DNA of 6,681 bases. Source: Sporichthyaceae bacterium. Lineage in GTDB: Bacteria > Actinomycetota > Actinomycetes > JACCUZ01. Numbering within the stretch: the first letter of the stretch is position 1; each line of letters starts with the position of its first letter. Positions 1-6,030 of this stretch are shown here, piece by piece. The stretch is from NCBI GenBank assembly GCA_013698395.1, contig JACCUZ010000054.1, positions 1 through 6,681 on the forward strand, given 5' to 3'. The translations under genes were made by a program, and so were the position numbers. The notes beneath the pieces were generated by a model that did not search any database, was not told where the DNA came from, and was given only the letters and a program-made list of their open reading frames with translations.

Positions 1-983
1 GTCTGGGCGCCCGGAGAGAGGCTGAACATCGACTGGGGTGTCCTGGACGGGGTCCATGTGTTCTGTGCCGTGCTGGCATGGTCGCGGTTCCGGTTCGTCT
101 GGTTCGCCGGCGACGAGAAGGCCGCCACGACGCTCGGCTTCTTGGCTGAGTGCTTCGAGGTCCTCGGTGGTGTCCCCACGGTCGTGCTGGCAGACCCGAT
201 GGCCTGCCTGAAGGGCGGGGTGGTCGCCAACGTCGTGGTCCCCACCCCCGACTACGTCCGGTTCGCAACCCACTACCGGTTCCGGCCCGACTTCAGCGAG
301 GCCCAAGACCCGGAGTCCAAGGGGATGGCCGAGCGGCTGGTCGGCTATGCCAAGGACGACCTGATGGTTCGGCTCAGCATCGACGACGACCCCTGGCAGG
401 GCGTCGGGTCCGGGCTGGCCCGTGGCTTGTCGGGGGCCAACGCCCGGGCTGCTTCGTGGTGCGTCGAGGTCACCGGGCTCGAGCATTCGGAGATCTGCGC
501 GATCCCATCCCAGCGGCTGGGCACCGAGCGTGGGCTGCTGGCCGAGCTGCCGTCGCTGCGCCCGAGATCGGAGCGCGTCCGACAACACGGAAGGTCGACA
601 AGCTCTCGTGCATCCGGTTCGCCTCGGACCGCTACTCGGTCCCGAACCGGCTGACCAGCAAGACGGTCACGGTGCTCGTCCAAGATCGTGTGCTGCAGGT
701 CGTGGAGCCGGTCACCGGTGAGCTTCTGGCCGAGCACACCCTGGTGGCACCGGGTGAGACCTCGATCCTCGATGACCACTACGGCGGCCCGCGTCCCGAG
801 CGGCCCCGTCGGGCAGCACGGCCTAGGACCGTCGTGGAGAAGGCGTTCCTCGGCCTGGGGCCGGTCGCGGAGGCGTTCTTGACCGGGGCCGCCGCGGCCG
901 GGGTCACCAAGCTGAGCGGTGAGATCGGCGAGATCCTCACCCTGCAAGCTGCTCACGGCAGCGAACCGGTGTTGGGGAGGTGA
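1..983 (+). pseudogene. istA: IS21 transposase IstA, 5'-truncated by the window and frameshifted
   Basis: IstA is the DDE-type transposase that cuts and joins IS21 ends. Frame 1 is open from base 1 and encodes the catalytic core: D of the DWG motif (31-33), D of LADPM (193-195) and E of KGMAE (331-333), so the whole triad is present. After LPSLR (ending at 561) the reading continues in another frame with PEIGARPTTRKVDKLSCIRF and runs to a TGA at 981-983. The lesion fits loss of one C in the run at 561-563. The C-terminus ends soon after a QAAHG motif, whereas actinobacterial IstA proteins, as I recall them, continue for roughly 60-70 residues, so a second deletion is possible. The HTH N-terminus lies outside the window. 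A sequencing error could mimic the frameshift, but would not explain the short end. Confidence 0.88.
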
Positions 984-989
984 GCCCGA

Positions 990-1772
990 GTGACCGCGCC
1001 GTCGCCGCCACCGTTGGCAGCTGATCTCACCGAGGGGTTGAAGCGGCTGAAGATGGCTGCGATGCGACGCCTGGCGCCTGAGCTGCTGGTCACCGCGAAG
1101 ACTCAACGGTGGAACCCCGAGGAGTTCCTGCGCACTTTGGTCGAGGCCGAGATCACTGCCCGTGATGCTTCCAACGCCCGCACCAGGCTGCGGCAGGCCG
1201 CGTTCCCGGTGACCAAGACCCTCGAGGACTTCGACCTCGCTACCTCCTCGATCCCAGTCGCGACGTTCGACTACCTGGCCTCGTTGGAGTGGGTCCGGGC
1301 AGCCGAGAACGTGTGCCTGATCGGGCCGGCCTGGACCGGGAAGAGCCACATGCTCGTCGCACTCGGGATCGCCGCGGTCGAGGCCGGGCACCGGGTCCGG
1401 TACTTCACCGCCGCCGACCTCGTCGAGACCCTCTACCGCGGCTTGGCGGACAACTCCGTCGGCAAGGTCATCGACACGCTGCTTTGCAACGACCTCGTCC
1501 TGGTCGACGAGCTCGGGTTCGCGCCACTCGACGACACCGGAGCACAGCTGTTGTTCCGGTTCGTCGCCGCCGCCGCCTACGAACGCCGATCTCTCGGCAT
1601 CGGATCGCACTGGCCATTCGAATCCTGGGGACGGTTCCTGCACGAACACACCACCGCCGTCTCTATGCTCGACCGGCTCTTGCACCACTGCCACACCGTG
1701 GTCACCGACGGCGATTCCTACCGGATAAAACAGGTTCGAGGACGAGGAGGAACCAATATCAAGCCAAGCTGA
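990..1772 (+). CDS. istB: IS21 helper ATPase IstB
   Basis: IstB is an AAA+ ATPase related to DnaC; it binds DNA and directs and stimulates IstA transposition. The GTG start at 990 is 7 bp after the istA stop and has a strong GGGGAGG Shine-Dalgarno (974-980) with a 9-nt spacer. The 260 residues match the usual family length. Walker A is at residues 112-119 (GPAWTGKS), Walker B at 169-174 (LVLVDE), and the WPFESWGRF and TTAVSMLDRLLHH stretches typical of actinobacterial IstB follow. Oddities are an A-W pair in the P-loop where P-G is usual (GPPGTGKS), though GxxxxGKS is kept, and a run of four alanines at 193-196 encoded by GCC repeats. The ORF is intact, unlike istA, so it may still make protein. 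Confidence 0.95.
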   Translation: MTAPSPPPLAADLTEGLKRLKMAAMRRLAPELLVTAKTQRWNPEEFLRTLVEAEITARDASNARTRLRQAAFPVTKTLEDFDLATSSIPVATFDYLASLEWVRAAENVCLIGPAWTGKSHMLVALGIAAVEAGHRVRYFTAADLVETLYRGLADNSVGKVIDTLLCNDLVLVDELGFAPLDDTGAQLLFRFVAAAAYERRSLGIGSHWPFESWGRFLHEHTTAVSMLDRLLHHCHTVVTDGDSYRIKQVRGRGGTNIKPS

Positions 1773-1787
1773 TCAACCACGAAGAGT

Positions 1788-1836
1788 GGGGACTTTCAGT
1801 TGGCCACCAGCGGGGACTACGAACTGGCCGTTGACA
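1788..1836 (+). repeat. IS21 right end with two terminal repeats
   Basis: Two 18-bp direct repeats lie 24 bp apart: GGGGACTTTCAGTTGGCC at 1788-1805 and GGGGACTACGAACTGGCC at 1812-1829 (14 of 18 bases identical). The second is followed by GTTGACA ending at 1836. IS21-family termini carry such repeated transposase-binding sites and finish in CA, so I place the element boundary at 1836. The matching inverted copies at the left end are outside the window. Confidence 0.8.
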
Positions 1837-1860
1837 AATGGCGGAGACGACATTGAGGAT
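1831..1860 (+). promoter_or_regulatory. Candidate hybrid promoter: -35 in the IS21 end, -10 in flanking DNA
   Basis: TTGACA (1831-1836) is a perfect -35 hexamer formed by the last six bases of the element, pointing outward. Eighteen bases on, GAGGAT (1855-1860) matches the -10 consensus at positions 2, 5 and 6 (A, A, T). Transcription would start near 1867 and give a leader of about 28 nt before the ATG at 1895. For IS21 itself, an outward -35 in the right end that forms promoters with adjacent DNA is established knowledge. The -10 here is mediocre, so activity is an inference. Confidence 0.4.
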
Positions 1861-1894
1861 TTACCGAACGAGACCGGTGGCGGGCAACGAATTC

Positions 1895-2920
1895 ATGGTG
1901 GTGCGGTCTTGTCGCGTTCTTGTCGTCACGGTCATGGCGGCGGCACTGCTCGCTGCCTGCACCGATGACAGCAGCACACCGAAGGCGACCGGCTGTCCGC
2001 CGGCGGAGCCGCTGGACCTGCGGTGCGGCGCGCTCTGGGGCATCACGACCCAGGAGCCGACCCAGGAGGCGCTCGACGGCGTCGAGGACGAGGTGGGCCG
2101 ACAGTTCGACCTCGTCTACCGGTTCCACGACCTCAACGACACCGTGCCGGATGAGCAAGACCTGGCGGCCGTCGAGAGCGGGCACCTGCTGCACATCTCC
2201 ATCGAGTCCCAGGACTTCAGCGGTGACCAGCCAACCGGCCGGACCTGGGCCGACGTGGCCTCTGGCATGTACGACGACCAACTGCGGAAGCAGGCCAAAG
2301 GCATCGCGTCGATCAACGATCCGGTGTTCATGACGTTCGACCACGAAGTCGACCAGCCGGCCCGGATGGCCCTCGGCACTCCCGCTGAGTTCGTCGCCGC
2401 CTGGCGACACCTGCACGACATCTACGAGCAGGAGGGTGCGACGAACGCCGTCTGGGTCTGGGTGATCCTCGGCTGGGCGCCGTCCCTCCACGTCGCGGCG
2501 ACGTTGTGGCCGGGCAACGACTACGTCGACTGGATCAGCTGGGACATCTACAATCAGTCCGGCTGCCGCGGCGCGGGCGTCGAACCCGGTCTCGCGTCGT
2601 CCTTCGAGCAGGACGTCCGCCTGGTCAGCACCTGGATCCATGACGTCGGCCCTGGGATCGGCATGGACCCCACGAAGCCATGGATGATCAGCGAGGCCGG
2701 CTCGGCCTTGTATCCGGACGACGCGGCGAAGACGGCGGACTGGTACACCGCCATCCCTGACGTTCTGCGCGACTACCCGCAGATCGCGGCCGTGACGCTT
2801 TGGGACCATGACGGTCACCTCGGCTGTGACTACCGGTTCGACCAGGACCCGAGCATCACCGAGGCGGTGGCCGAGGCGGGGCAGGACAGCTGGGTGAACA
2901 AGTACGAGCACCACCCCTGA
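1895..2920 (+). CDS. Secreted lipoprotein, glycoside hydrolase family 26-like
   Basis: This is probably a retaining beta-mannanase-type or related glycanase anchored to the outer face of the membrane. From the ATG at 1895 it has 341 residues: an R-containing n-region, a hydrophobic stretch and a lipobox LAAC with Cys22, then a TIM-barrel-like domain. GH26 signatures are FDHE (E151, predicted acid/base), the FVAAWRHLHDIYEQ helix, AVWVWVILGW, and WMISEAG (E267, predicted nucleophile). Four more cysteines (C34, C44, C224, C311) could form two disulfides. The longer in-frame ATG at 1838 is less likely: it begins 2 bp after the IS21 end and would put 19 polar residues before the signal peptide. 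No strong Shine-Dalgarno is visible, only GGTGGCGGG at 1877-1885. The gene converges on the glycosyltransferase with 21 bp between stops. Substrate is unknown; relatives occur in exopolysaccharide loci as trimming or release enzymes. Confidence 0.82.
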   Translation: MVVRSCRVLVVTVMAAALLAACTDDSSTPKATGCPPAEPLDLRCGALWGITTQEPTQEALDGVEDEVGRQFDLVYRFHDLNDTVPDEQDLAAVESGHLLHISIESQDFSGDQPTGRTWADVASGMYDDQLRKQAKGIASINDPVFMTFDHEVDQPARMALGTPAEFVAAWRHLHDIYEQEGATNAVWVWVILGWAPSLHVAATLWPGNDYVDWISWDIYNQSGCRGAGVEPGLASSFEQDVRLVSTWIHDVGPGIGMDPTKPWMISEAGSALYPDDAAKTADWYTAIPDVLRDYPQIAAVTLWDHDGHLGCDYRFDQDPSITEAVAEAGQDSWVNKYEHHP

Positions 2921-2941
2921 AGGTTCGTCGACCGCGCTCCC

Positions 2942-3934
2942 TCAGGTGCTCAGCTCGAACGGCGGAGGCGTCGAGGTCTGCTGCACGGACATCGACATCG
3001 CGAGCACCAGGTCCTCGGCCGTGAGCTCGGCAGGGTCACGGCTGACCGCCAGCCCACGGTTCGACAGCTCGTCGGCGACGTACGTCTGGTGGTCGTCGAC
3101 GTGCTCGTCGTGCGCCTGCAACCTCGGCAGGAGCACCGGTGCCCGTCCAGCCTCGAGCGCCGTCAGTGCTGACCCGACGCCGGCGTGCGCGACGACGAGG
3201 TCCGCTTCTGCGATGGCCGCACGGAGCTCGTGTGTCGGCAGCGTGTCGAACGTGCGGCCGTGGACCTGGAGTCCTGAGAGCTCTGTCACACCGACCTGCC
3301 ACTTGACCTGGGCATCGGGCGTGGTCACCTCCGGGAGGACCTTCGCGAGGTGCTCCACCGCCCGCCGGAATCCGTACGTGCGCATGGTGCCGAGCGTCAC
3401 GACGACACGCGCGGCGGGCTCACTCCGGACTCGGATCGGGCTGTCGGCAACGAACCCGTCGAAGATGGAACCGCGGTACGCCCAGCGCGGGCCGCTCCAG
3501 CCGGGGTACTGCGTGTACGGCCGAACCCCCGGGATCCGGGCCACGACCTTGCCGGTGAAGCTCGGCCCTCGCGATCGTGCAGCGCTCTCGATGTAGTGAC
3601 ACGGCGTGCCGTGCGCGCGCGCCATCGCGAGCAGCGGCACCGCCATACCCGAACCGGTCGAGACCACACGCGCGTAGCCACCGGTCCGGATGATCCGGCG
3701 CGCCGACGTCAGCGAGGAGGCGGCGGCCCGGTAGGCGCGGGGCGCGATGTAGGGCACGTGGTGGACGGTCTCGCCGTCGAGCAGGGACCGAGACTGGGGC
3801 GCGTCGAACGTGACCCACTCGACCCCCTGCGACGCCGGCACCAGCGAGTCCTTGAGCCGGTACAGCTCCTCGAGGTGCCCACCCGTGGACGCGACGAGGA
3901 GAGTCGGTCCGTCGGCTGACTTACCCCGCCTCAT
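2942..3934 (-). CDS. Fused Alg14/Alg13-type glycosyltransferase (GT28/MurG-like fold)
   Basis: It probably transfers a sugar from a nucleotide donor to a lipid-linked or glycan acceptor at the cytoplasmic face of the membrane. The 330-residue form has two halves. The N-terminal half is Alg14/PssD-like: LLVASTGGHLEEL at about 12-24 with the GGH motif, then VVSTGSGMAVPLL at 90-102 and YIES at 114-117. The C-terminal half is Alg13/PssE-like: VVVTLGTMRTYGF at 177-189, then VAHAGVGSALTALEAG at 248-263 and the P-R-L-Q-A-H-D-E-H-V-D-D-H-Q motif near 270-283, where MurG and Alg13 bind the donor. Eukaryotic Alg13/14 and rhizobial PssE/PssD are separate chains, so this is a one-chain version. I chose the start at 3934 because a GAGGAGG Shine-Dalgarno lies 9 nt upstream; in-frame ATGs at 4003 and 3976 would only add an unconserved basic tail. 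Donor and acceptor are unknown. Confidence 0.82.
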   Translation of the reverse strand: MRRGKSADGPTLLVASTGGHLEELYRLKDSLVPASQGVEWVTFDAPQSRSLLDGETVHHVPYIAPRAYRAAASSLTSARRIIRTGGYARVVSTGSGMAVPLLAMARAHGTPCHYIESAARSRGPSFTGKVVARIPGVRPYTQYPGWSGPRWAYRGSIFDGFVADSPIRVRSEPAARVVVTLGTMRTYGFRRAVEHLAKVLPEVTTPDAQVKWQVGVTELSGLQVHGRTFDTLPTHELRAAIAEADLVVAHAGVGSALTALEAGRAPVLLPRLQAHDEHVDDHQTYVADELSNRGLAVSRDPAELTAEDLVLAMSMSVQQTSTPPPFELST

Positions 3935-3943
3935 GCCCCTCGT

Positions 3944-3950
3944 CCTCCTC
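3944..3950 (-). promoter_or_regulatory. Ribosome binding site deciding the glycosyltransferase start
   Basis: On the minus strand this reads GAGGAGG, nearly full anti-16S complementarity, 9 nt before the ATG at 3934. The upstream in-frame ATGs (4003, 3976) have nothing comparable, so translation most likely starts at 3934. Confidence 0.75.
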
Positions 3951-3992
3951 GCCGTCACTGGTGGCTTCGCCGTCATCGGCGGCTGCGCCGGT

Positions 3993-4016
3993 TGTCGTCG
4001 CACGATGTCGTCGCAC
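3993..4016. repeat. 11-bp tandem direct repeat, 13-bp period
   Basis: TGTCGTCGCAC occurs at 3993-4003 and again, base for base, at 4006-4016, separated by GA. It lies about 60-80 bp upstream of the glycosyltransferase start in the divergent region. It could be an operator with two direct half-sites, or a chance product of the GTCG-rich local composition. Confidence 0.5.
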
Positions 4017-4135
4017 CCTCGACCAAACGAGCCTAGGCGTCAGGGAGCTGCCACGATGACCGTTCTGCTCAAGTCGTCCGTCACGCAGCGAGGGCGGTGA
4101 CGGACGCGACGCCGACCGTGATGTTGCGCGATGCC

Positions 4136-4163
4136 CGGACAGGTCAACGGCGTCCGGTAAACT
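4136..4163 (+). promoter_or_regulatory. Weak candidate promoter for the sulfotransferase gene
   Basis: CGGACA (4136-4141; 4 of 6 to TTGACA) and TAAACT (4158-4163; 4 of 6 to TATAAT, fitting the actinobacterial TAnnnT core) are separated by 16 bp. TAAACTTT is an unusually AT-rich patch for this region. Transcription would start near 4170, giving a leader of about 107 nt before 4277. Confidence 0.3.
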
Positions 4164-4260
4164 TTGCCCTGGTCCGAGTTCGACTTGGACAGTCACGGTG
4201 GGGGTCTCTGGGGCTTGTCCGTACGCCGATCTCGGGTGTCACCGACAGCGATGAGCACGG

Positions 4261-4269
4261 GGGAGAGGT
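4261..4269 (+). promoter_or_regulatory. Ribosome binding site deciding the sulfotransferase start
   Basis: GGGAGAGGT lies 7 nt before the ATG at 4277, a good Shine-Dalgarno at the usual distance. It supports 4277 over the GTG at 4097, which would extend the protein by 60 residues that do not look like the family. Confidence 0.65.
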
Positions 4270-4276
4270 AGTTCTG

Positions 4277-5146
4277 ATGCGCCTGCGCAAATTGGTTCCA
4301 AGTCCCCTGCAGCCCGCGGCCCGGGTGACGTACAACGCGCTCGGCGCAGTGACGTCACCCATCCGGCTCATGCCCGACTTCCTCGTCATCGGCGGCCAGC
4401 GCTGCGGCACGACGACGATGTTCAAGGCGTTGTCCGAGCACCCGCAGGTGATGCGGCCCGGGGTGGAGAAGGGCATCGACTACTTCACGTTCAACTACGG
4501 CCACAGCGAGGGTTGGTACCGCGGCCACTTCCCGATCTCGAGCCTCGCGCGGTTGCGTACCGCCCGGCACGGCCAGCCGATCGCCTTCGAGGCGTGCACC
4601 TACTACATGTTTCACCCGTTCGCGATCGAGCGGATCGCGAAAGACCTTCCCGACGTCATGCTCGTCGTGATGCTGCGCAACCCGGTGGAGCGGGCGTACT
4701 CGGCGTACAAGCACGAGCTCGCGCGCGGCTTCGAGACCGAGCCCAGCTTCGAGCGCGCGTTGGAGCTCGAGGACGAGCGGCTCGAGGCTGAGTACGAACG
4801 GATGGCGGCCGACGTCTCCTACGAGAGCTTCGCGCACCGCCACCACACCTACCGCCGCCGCGGTCAGTACGTCGAGCAGCTCGATCGCGTCTACTCGCAC
4901 TTCGACCGCGCCCAGGTGCACGTCCTCGACAGCGAGGGCTTCTTCGCGGAGCCGAAGCAGGAGTACGGCCGGCTGATCGAGTTCCTCGGTCTCAGCCGGT
5001 TCGAGCCGGAGGCCATCGAGCGGCACAATGCCCGACCGGGGTCGCCGATGCCGGAGTCCGCGAGCAGGTTTCTCGCGGACCACTACGCGCCGTACGACGA
5101 GGAGCTCGCCGACCTGCTCGGACGAGCACCGGGCTGGATGCGCTGA
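4277..5146 (+). CDS. PAPS-dependent sulfotransferase
   Basis: It transfers sulfate from 3'-phosphoadenylyl sulfate to a hydroxyl or amino group, probably of a sugar or lipid. The 289-residue form has the 5'-phosphosulfate-binding loop GGQRCGTTT at 39-47 soon after a short beta strand (PDFLVI). The 3'-phosphate-binding motif is RNPVERAYS at 134-142, with R134 and S142 the expected contacts. Length and the WYRGHFP and AYSAYKHE segments fit bacterial sulfotransferases of the heparan N-sulfotransferase-like fold. Where many family members have K-E-x-H-Y-F, this protein has K-G-I-D-Y-F (65-70), so the usual acidic and histidine residues are absent there; some actinobacterial homologues may share this. 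No signal peptide is visible, so it should act in the cytoplasm. It is divergent from the glycosyltransferase and convergent with the membrane protein (63 bp between stops). The acceptor is unknown; no PAPS-synthesis genes are in the window. Confidence 0.92.
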   Translation: MRLRKLVPSPLQPAARVTYNALGAVTSPIRLMPDFLVIGGQRCGTTTMFKALSEHPQVMRPGVEKGIDYFTFNYGHSEGWYRGHFPISSLARLRTARHGQPIAFEACTYYMFHPFAIERIAKDLPDVMLVVMLRNPVERAYSAYKHELARGFETEPSFERALELEDERLEAEYERMAADVSYESFAHRHHTYRRRGQYVEQLDRVYSHFDRAQVHVLDSEGFFAEPKQEYGRLIEFLGLSRFEPEAIERHNARPGSPMPESASRFLADHYAPYDEELADLLGRAPGWMR

Positions 5147-5181
5147 CGACGGCACACCCGCCGGTATCCAGGTTCCTCGCC

Positions 5182-5203
5182 GCGCCGGTCGACCAGTCGG
5201 CGC
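5182..5203. terminator. Candidate bidirectional hairpin between convergent genes
   Basis: GCGCCG (5182-5187) pairs with CGGCGC (5198-5203), and two further G-T wobble pairs can extend the stem to 8 bp around a small loop. It sits in the 63-bp gap between two convergent stop codons, where a shared terminator is expected. There is no T-tract, as is common in high-GC actinobacteria, so function is uncertain. Confidence 0.35.
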
Positions 5204-5209
5204 CAGGCG

Positions 5210-6013
5210 TCAGGCCGTTGCGGTCTGCGCCGACTCCTGACCATTCGGCGGTGAGGCCAGCGCTGGGTCCGCGGCGTTGGGCTTGCGGTCCAGCCACGAA
5301 CGACCCAGCCAGTACGAGAAGTAGATGTGCACCAGGAGGATGCCCCAGTAGGCCTCGGCGGCGCGGTAGGCGTAGTCGATGCCATAGTCGATCGAGCCTG
5401 CCAGATCCGGTCGAACGATGGCCGCCAGCCGCCAGAACACGAACCAGGCAACGACGAGCGACACGCACCAGCCCAGCCGGAGACCCGGCCGGTCCGGCGC
5501 GCTGCGGTCGAGGATGCGACGGTCGAACACGTCGAAGGCGACCGGGCCCAGCATGATCATCACGAGGTCCTCGGCCTGGTCGAGCACGAGGTCGGTGTTG
5601 AAGAAGACCACGACGAGGACGAACATCACGAGCGACATCCACGGTCCCCAGCGCAGCGGACGCCGCGGCTGGACGTACCAGGCCAGCACCCCCGCGGCGA
5701 AGAAGCTCTCGCTGTACGTCGTGAAGTCCGTCGACCAGCCGCTGTGGTGCAGCATCCACCAGCCGAACAAGACCATCGCGAGCCCGTAGACGCCAACGAT
5801 GACCACTTCGTAGCGCTGCCGAGCAGCCCATGGACGGAACCACTGGATGGTCGGGACCATCAACAGGACGAAGCCGAGCGACTCACGGTTGTGGCCGATC
5901 TGCGTGGCGAGCGAGTTCGGCAGGAACTCCGCGAAGTCGTGCTGGTTGATCATCATCGCCACGATGAAGACAGCGGCGAGGAAAATGAAGCTGCGTACCC
6001 CCGGTTTCGTCAT
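5210..6013 (-). CDS. Multi-pass membrane protein of unknown function
   Basis: I do not recognise the family. The 267-residue protein has about seven or eight likely membrane segments: 8-24, 45-59, 69-89, 101-115, 124-140, a weaker 148-163, 181-200 and 219-238. A hydrophilic, Ala/Pro-rich tail of about 28 residues follows. It is rich in aromatic residues (WW at 85-86, FF at 104-105 and 137-138), with acidic residues near membrane edges (D141, D145, E148, D149) and a DRRILDR loop at 164-170. No transport, polymerase, ligase or acyltransferase signature could be identified. The ATG at 6013 is preceded by GAAGG at 6030-6026 on the minus strand with a 12-nt spacer, a rather long distance. The IS3-like element ends about 80 bp upstream in the same orientation. 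Its place beside the sulfotransferase makes a role in handling a surface glycan possible, but that is inference from context only. Confidence 0.8.
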   Translation of the reverse strand: MTKPGVRSFIFLAAVFIVAMMINQHDFAEFLPNSLATQIGHNRESLGFVLLMVPTIQWFRPWAARQRYEVVIVGVYGLAMVLFGWWMLHHSGWSTDFTTYSESFFAAGVLAWYVQPRRPLRWGPWMSLVMFVLVVVFFNTDLVLDQAEDLVMIMLGPVAFDVFDRRILDRSAPDRPGLRLGWCVSLVVAWFVFWRLAAIVRPDLAGSIDYGIDYAYRAAEAYWGILLVHIYFSYWLGRSWLDRKPNAADPALASPPNGQESAQTATA

Positions 6014-6018
6014 GGTAG

Positions 6019-6030
6019 GAAGGTACCTTC
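6019..6030. repeat. 12-bp perfect palindrome over the membrane-protein ribosome binding site
   Basis: GAAGGTACCTTC is its own reverse complement and ends 5 bp before the ATG at 6013 on the minus strand. It contains the only Shine-Dalgarno-like bases (GAAGG). In DNA it could be a repressor site; in the mRNA, GAAG and CUUC could pair around a GUAC loop and hide the ribosome binding site. Confidence 0.5.

Larger units (their letters stand above)
1..1836 (+). mobile_element. IS21-family insertion sequence, right part (left end outside window)
   Basis: The characteristic istA-istB pair lies in one orientation, followed by a terminus with tandem copies of an 18-bp repeat and a final ...GTTGACA. 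IS21 elements end in 5'-TG...CA-3' and carry multiple terminal repeats, which fits an end at 1836. The reverse complement of this end begins TGTCAACGGCC, the form expected for the missing left end. istA is frameshifted and seems short at its C-terminus, so this copy is probably not autonomous; istB is intact and could act in trans with another copy. The target-site duplication cannot be tested because the left end is outside the window. Confidence 0.9.
3935..4276. other. Divergent intergenic region between glycosyltransferase and sulfotransferase
   Basis: This 342-bp stretch separates two divergent genes and must hold both promoters. It contains the glycosyltransferase Shine-Dalgarno, an 11-bp direct repeat (3993-4016), a possible plus-strand promoter (4136-4163) and the sulfotransferase Shine-Dalgarno. 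On the minus strand TAGGCT (4036-4031) could be a -10 for the glycosyltransferase, but no good -35 lies before it. The part from 4097 is open in frame with the sulfotransferase from a GTG, but the extra 60 codons do not resemble the family, so I read it as untranslated leader. No RNA gene or riboswitch was recognised. Confidence 0.6.

Noticed and set aside
555..575. Programmed ribosomal frameshift in istA
   Set aside because: No slippery heptamer or clear downstream structure is seen, and IS21 istA is normally one continuous frame, so a plain mutation or read error is simpler.
345..1694. 449-codon open frame on the minus strand, antisense to istA and istB
   Set aside because: Its product is an E/G/R/P-rich sequence without motifs, and the plus strand clearly encodes IstA and IstB here. 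High-GC codon bias commonly leaves antisense frames open.
1817..2914. 365-codon minus-strand open frame opposite the GH26 lipoprotein
   Set aside because: No recognisable domain, V/R/D-rich composition, and it runs into the IS21 end; the plus-strand gene has a lipobox and GH26 catalytic motifs.
2921..2941. Shared terminator between the GH26 and glycosyltransferase genes
   Set aside because: The 21-bp gap shows no convincing inverted repeat or T-tract.
4097..4276. GTG at 4097 as the sulfotransferase start, adding 60 residues
   Set aside because: The extension has no family resemblance and a weaker ribosome binding site; the ATG at 4277 has GGGAGAGGT at a proper distance.
4355..5155. 266-codon minus-strand open frame opposite the sulfotransferase
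   Set aside because: Motif-free L/R/E/V-rich translation; the plus strand has both PAPS-binding motifs.
4992..5843. 283-codon minus-strand open frame overlapping the sulfotransferase and membrane protein
   Set aside because: It overlaps two better-supported genes and has an R/G/P-rich sequence without motifs.
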